Assembly: GCF_020075495.1 (NCBI RefSeq)
Contig: NZ_JABYQT010000002.1
Coordinates: 124,001 to 188,000, forward strand
Length of the DNA: 64,000 nucleotides
Source: Vreelandella aquamarina
GTDB lineage: Bacteria > Pseudomonadota > Gammaproteobacteria > Pseudomonadales > Halomonadaceae
Direction of reading: 5' to 3'
Shown here: piece by piece, positions 62,480 to 64,000 of the stretch
Numbering within the stretch: the stretch's first letter is position 1
Layout: the number at the start of each line of letters is the position of its first letter
Program-made: the position numbers and the translations under genes
Notes under the pieces: generated by a model
The model's input: the letters and a program-made list of their open reading frames with translations, nothing else
What the model was told of the DNA's origin: nothing
The model's database searches: none

Positions 62480-63987
62480 GAAGCCTCCTCGGCGGCAGGC
62501 AGTAACGTATCAATCAGGCGTTGGGGATTGGCCAACTGGTCGGCGGTGGCCTGGGTGTACTCGCTGATCGGCCCGGCCAGCGCCACCAGCAGCGGGGCAG
62601 CACTCAGTAGCCAGGCCACGCCAAACCACTGGCGGCGGGGTAACACGCTACCGCTCGGGCTTCCCAGGTGGCTTCGCCAGAACATGGTCGAGCCCGCCCG
62701 GGAAAGCGCGATCAGCGAGGCCAGGCTTGCCAGCAGCAGAAGCGGCCACAGCCAGAGCCGCTGCGTGCCTTGCGCTGCATTGAGCACCAGCGCCTTGCCG
62801 ATGGCGCCGGAAAGCGGCGGCATGCCGATCACCGCGATGGCGCCGATGAAGAACAGCAGGGCCAGCCCGGCGCCTTGCACCATGGGCCGCCCCTTGACGA
62901 TCCGGGTGCCCGCCTTGCCGCGCTGCTGGCCGATCATGTCGGCCAGCAGGAAAAGCCCGCCGGTGATCAGCGTGGTATGAATCAGATAGTAAAGCAGCGC
63001 CGAGATGGCCGCCGGCGTGCGGATACCTACGCCAGCCAGCAGCGTGCCTACTGAAATCAGCACCAGGTAGGCGACCAGCAGGCGCAGGTCACGCGCGGCA
63101 ATCACCCCCGCGCCGGCCACGGCCAGCGTGGCAAGGGCCAGCCACCACACCCAGGGCTGCTCCAGGGCGAAAAGCGCGCCAGTGCTGTCGCTGAAAAGCA
63201 GCGTATAGACACGCAGAATGGCGTAGATACCGACCTTGGTCATGATCGCAAACAGCGCCGCAACGGGCGCCGGGGCGGCGGCGTAGGCCCGCGGCAGCCA
63301 GAAGTAGAGCGGCATGATGGCCGCTTTCAGGCCAAACACGACCAGAAGCATCAGTGCACCGGCACTTACCAGGCCCTGACGCTCGGCGGGAAGGCTGGCC
63401 AGGCGCTGTGCCATGTCGGCCATGTTCAGGGTGCCGGTCGCGCCGTAAAGGATGCCCACGGCAATCAGGAACAGCGAGGAGCCGGCCAGGTTCAGCACCA
63501 CGTAGTGGACGCTTGCCTGAATGCGTGCCTTGCCGCCTCCGTGAAGCAGCAGGGCATAAGAGGCCAGCAGCAGCACTTCGAAGAATACGAACAGGTTGAA
63601 CAGATCGCCGGTCAGAAACGCGCCGTTGATACCCAGCAACTGCCACTGGAACAGGCCGTGAAAGTTGCTGCCCTTTTCATCATCTCCCGCGCAGGCATAG
63701 ACCACCGCGCCAACGGCCAGCAGTGCCGTTACCAGCAGCATCAGTGCCGAAAGCCGGTCGAGTACCAGTACGATGCCAAAGGGCGGCTGCCAGTCGCCAA
63801 GGGCGTAGTAGACGATGTCGCCCTGAACGGCCACGCTGACCAGCCCAGTGGCGGCAGCCAGCGTGAGCAGGGTGGCAAGGATACTGACGATGCGCTTGTA
63901 GCGGATCAGGCCCTGACGCTGATAGAGCAGCAGGATGCCCGCAACCAGCGGCACGATGACGGGGAAAACAATCAGATGTTGCATCAT
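62476..63987 (-). CDS. mrpD: Mrp Na+/H+ antiporter subunit D (NADH dehydrogenase-like)
   Basis: 503 residues, about 14 helices, related to proton-pumping NuoM/N subunits: 'VVYACAGDDEKGSNFHGLFQWQLLGINGAFLTGDLFNLFVFFEVLLLASYALLLHGGG' with conserved acidic residue in helix 5, 'LKAAIMPLYFWLPRAYAAAPAPVAALFAIMTKVG' with the key Lys/His region, 'GMPPLSGAIGKALVL'. ATG 63987 with a second ATG next to it. Upstream bases at the edge probably belong to mrpC. Confidence 0.94.
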   Translation of the reverse strand: MMQHLIVFPVIVPLVAGILLLYQRQGLIRYKRIVSILATLLTLAAATGLVSVAVQGDIVYYALGDWQPPFGIVLVLDRLSALMLLVTALLAVGAVVYACAGDDEKGSNFHGLFQWQLLGINGAFLTGDLFNLFVFFEVLLLASYALLLHGGGKARIQASVHYVVLNLAGSSLFLIAVGILYGATGTLNMADMAQRLASLPAERQGLVSAGALMLLVVFGLKAAIMPLYFWLPRAYAAAPAPVAALFAIMTKVGIYAILRVYTLLFSDSTGALFALEQPWVWWLALATLAVAGAGVIAARDLRLLVAYLVLISVGTLLAGVGIRTPAAISALLYYLIHTTLITGGLFLLADMIGQQRGKAGTRIVKGRPMVQGAGLALLFFIGAIAVIGMPPLSGAIGKALVLNAAQGTQRLWLWPLLLLASLASLIALSRAGSTMFWRSHLGSPSGSVLPRRQWFGVAWLLSAAPLLVALAGPISEYTQATADQLANPQRLIDTLLPAAEEAS

Positions 63988-64000
63988 TCACGGTCTTCCT
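63984..64000 (-). CDS. Possible C-terminal end of mrpC (truncated by window edge)
   Basis: Read on the minus strand, the last bases give ...Glu-Asp-Arg-Glu-stop, with the TGA overlapping the mrpD start as ATGA, the coupling seen between the other subunits. Only four or five codons are visible, so assignment to mrpC rests on the known gene order. Confidence 0.3.

Overview
This 64 kb window looks like a chromosomal segment of a moderately halophilic gammaproteobacterium, most likely Halomonadaceae (Halomonas/Chromohalobacter type). The basis is high GC, gammaproteobacterial housekeeping genes (cmoA, cmoB, cmoM, rsmC, nudF-yqiB-cpdA, parE/parC), an Mrp Na+/H+ antiporter operon, many TRAP transporters, and an RspA/ManD protein that closely resembles, from memory, the Chromohalobacter salexigens enzyme. 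The taxon is inferred, not proven. I see no IS element, prophage, CRISPR array, tRNA or rRNA.

Region 1 (1-4.0 kb): the end of a type I secretion system: a partial TolC-like outer membrane protein, a LapB-type ABC transporter with a degenerate C39 domain, and a HlyD/LapC membrane fusion protein. Region 2 (4.0-35.3 kb): a large sugar-acid catabolic island. It has four complete TRAP transporters (dctP, dctQ, dctM), five or six transcription factors, and enzymes converging on 2-keto-3-deoxygluconate (KDG): UxaC, UxuB and UxuA (glucuronate to fructuronate to mannonate to KDG); RspA/ManD with an RspB-like dehydrogenase (probably L-gulonate/L-idonate or mannonate entry); KduI and KduD (unsaturated uronate products to KDG); a PfkB kinase with a 2-hydroxyacid dehydrogenase; a YieH-like phosphatase; a cytoplasmic GH31 glycosidase; and a flavin-dependent 2-hydroxyacid dehydrogenase. 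No polysaccharide lyase, unsaturated glucuronyl hydrolase, UxaA/UxaB or KDPG aldolase is present, so the island looks like an uptake and funnelling module for already released acidic sugars.

The island is built from separately regulated blocks. Two paralogous FCD-type GntR regulators carry the same upstream DNA element and each precedes a TRAP block (5.2-11.4 kb and 11.6-15.4 kb). An ExuR-like regulator ends a dctPQM-GH31 operon that diverges from uxaC-uxuB-uxuA, with two copies of one operator-like sequence in the shared promoter region. An IclR (KdgR-like) regulator sits in the dctPQM-kduI-kduD operon, whose promoter carries a perfect 29-bp palindrome. A LacI regulator heads the kinase/reductase operon behind its own palindrome.

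Region 3 (35.4-60.2 kb): mostly core functions: cmoM-rsmC, an ars operon (arsR-arsC-arsB), greB, an exported TPR protein, nudF-yqiB-cpdA, cysDN, a tungstate ABC transporter (tupBCA) divergent from a one-component HTH/binding-protein regulator, a PfpI-family protein coupled to an App1/lipin-like phosphatase-domain protein, a membrane zinc peptidase, cmoA-cmoB, pgi, parE-parC and serB. Region 4 (60.2-64 kb): a lipoprotein of unknown function and the distal part of an Mrp antiporter operon (mrpD, E, F, G) running off the right edge.
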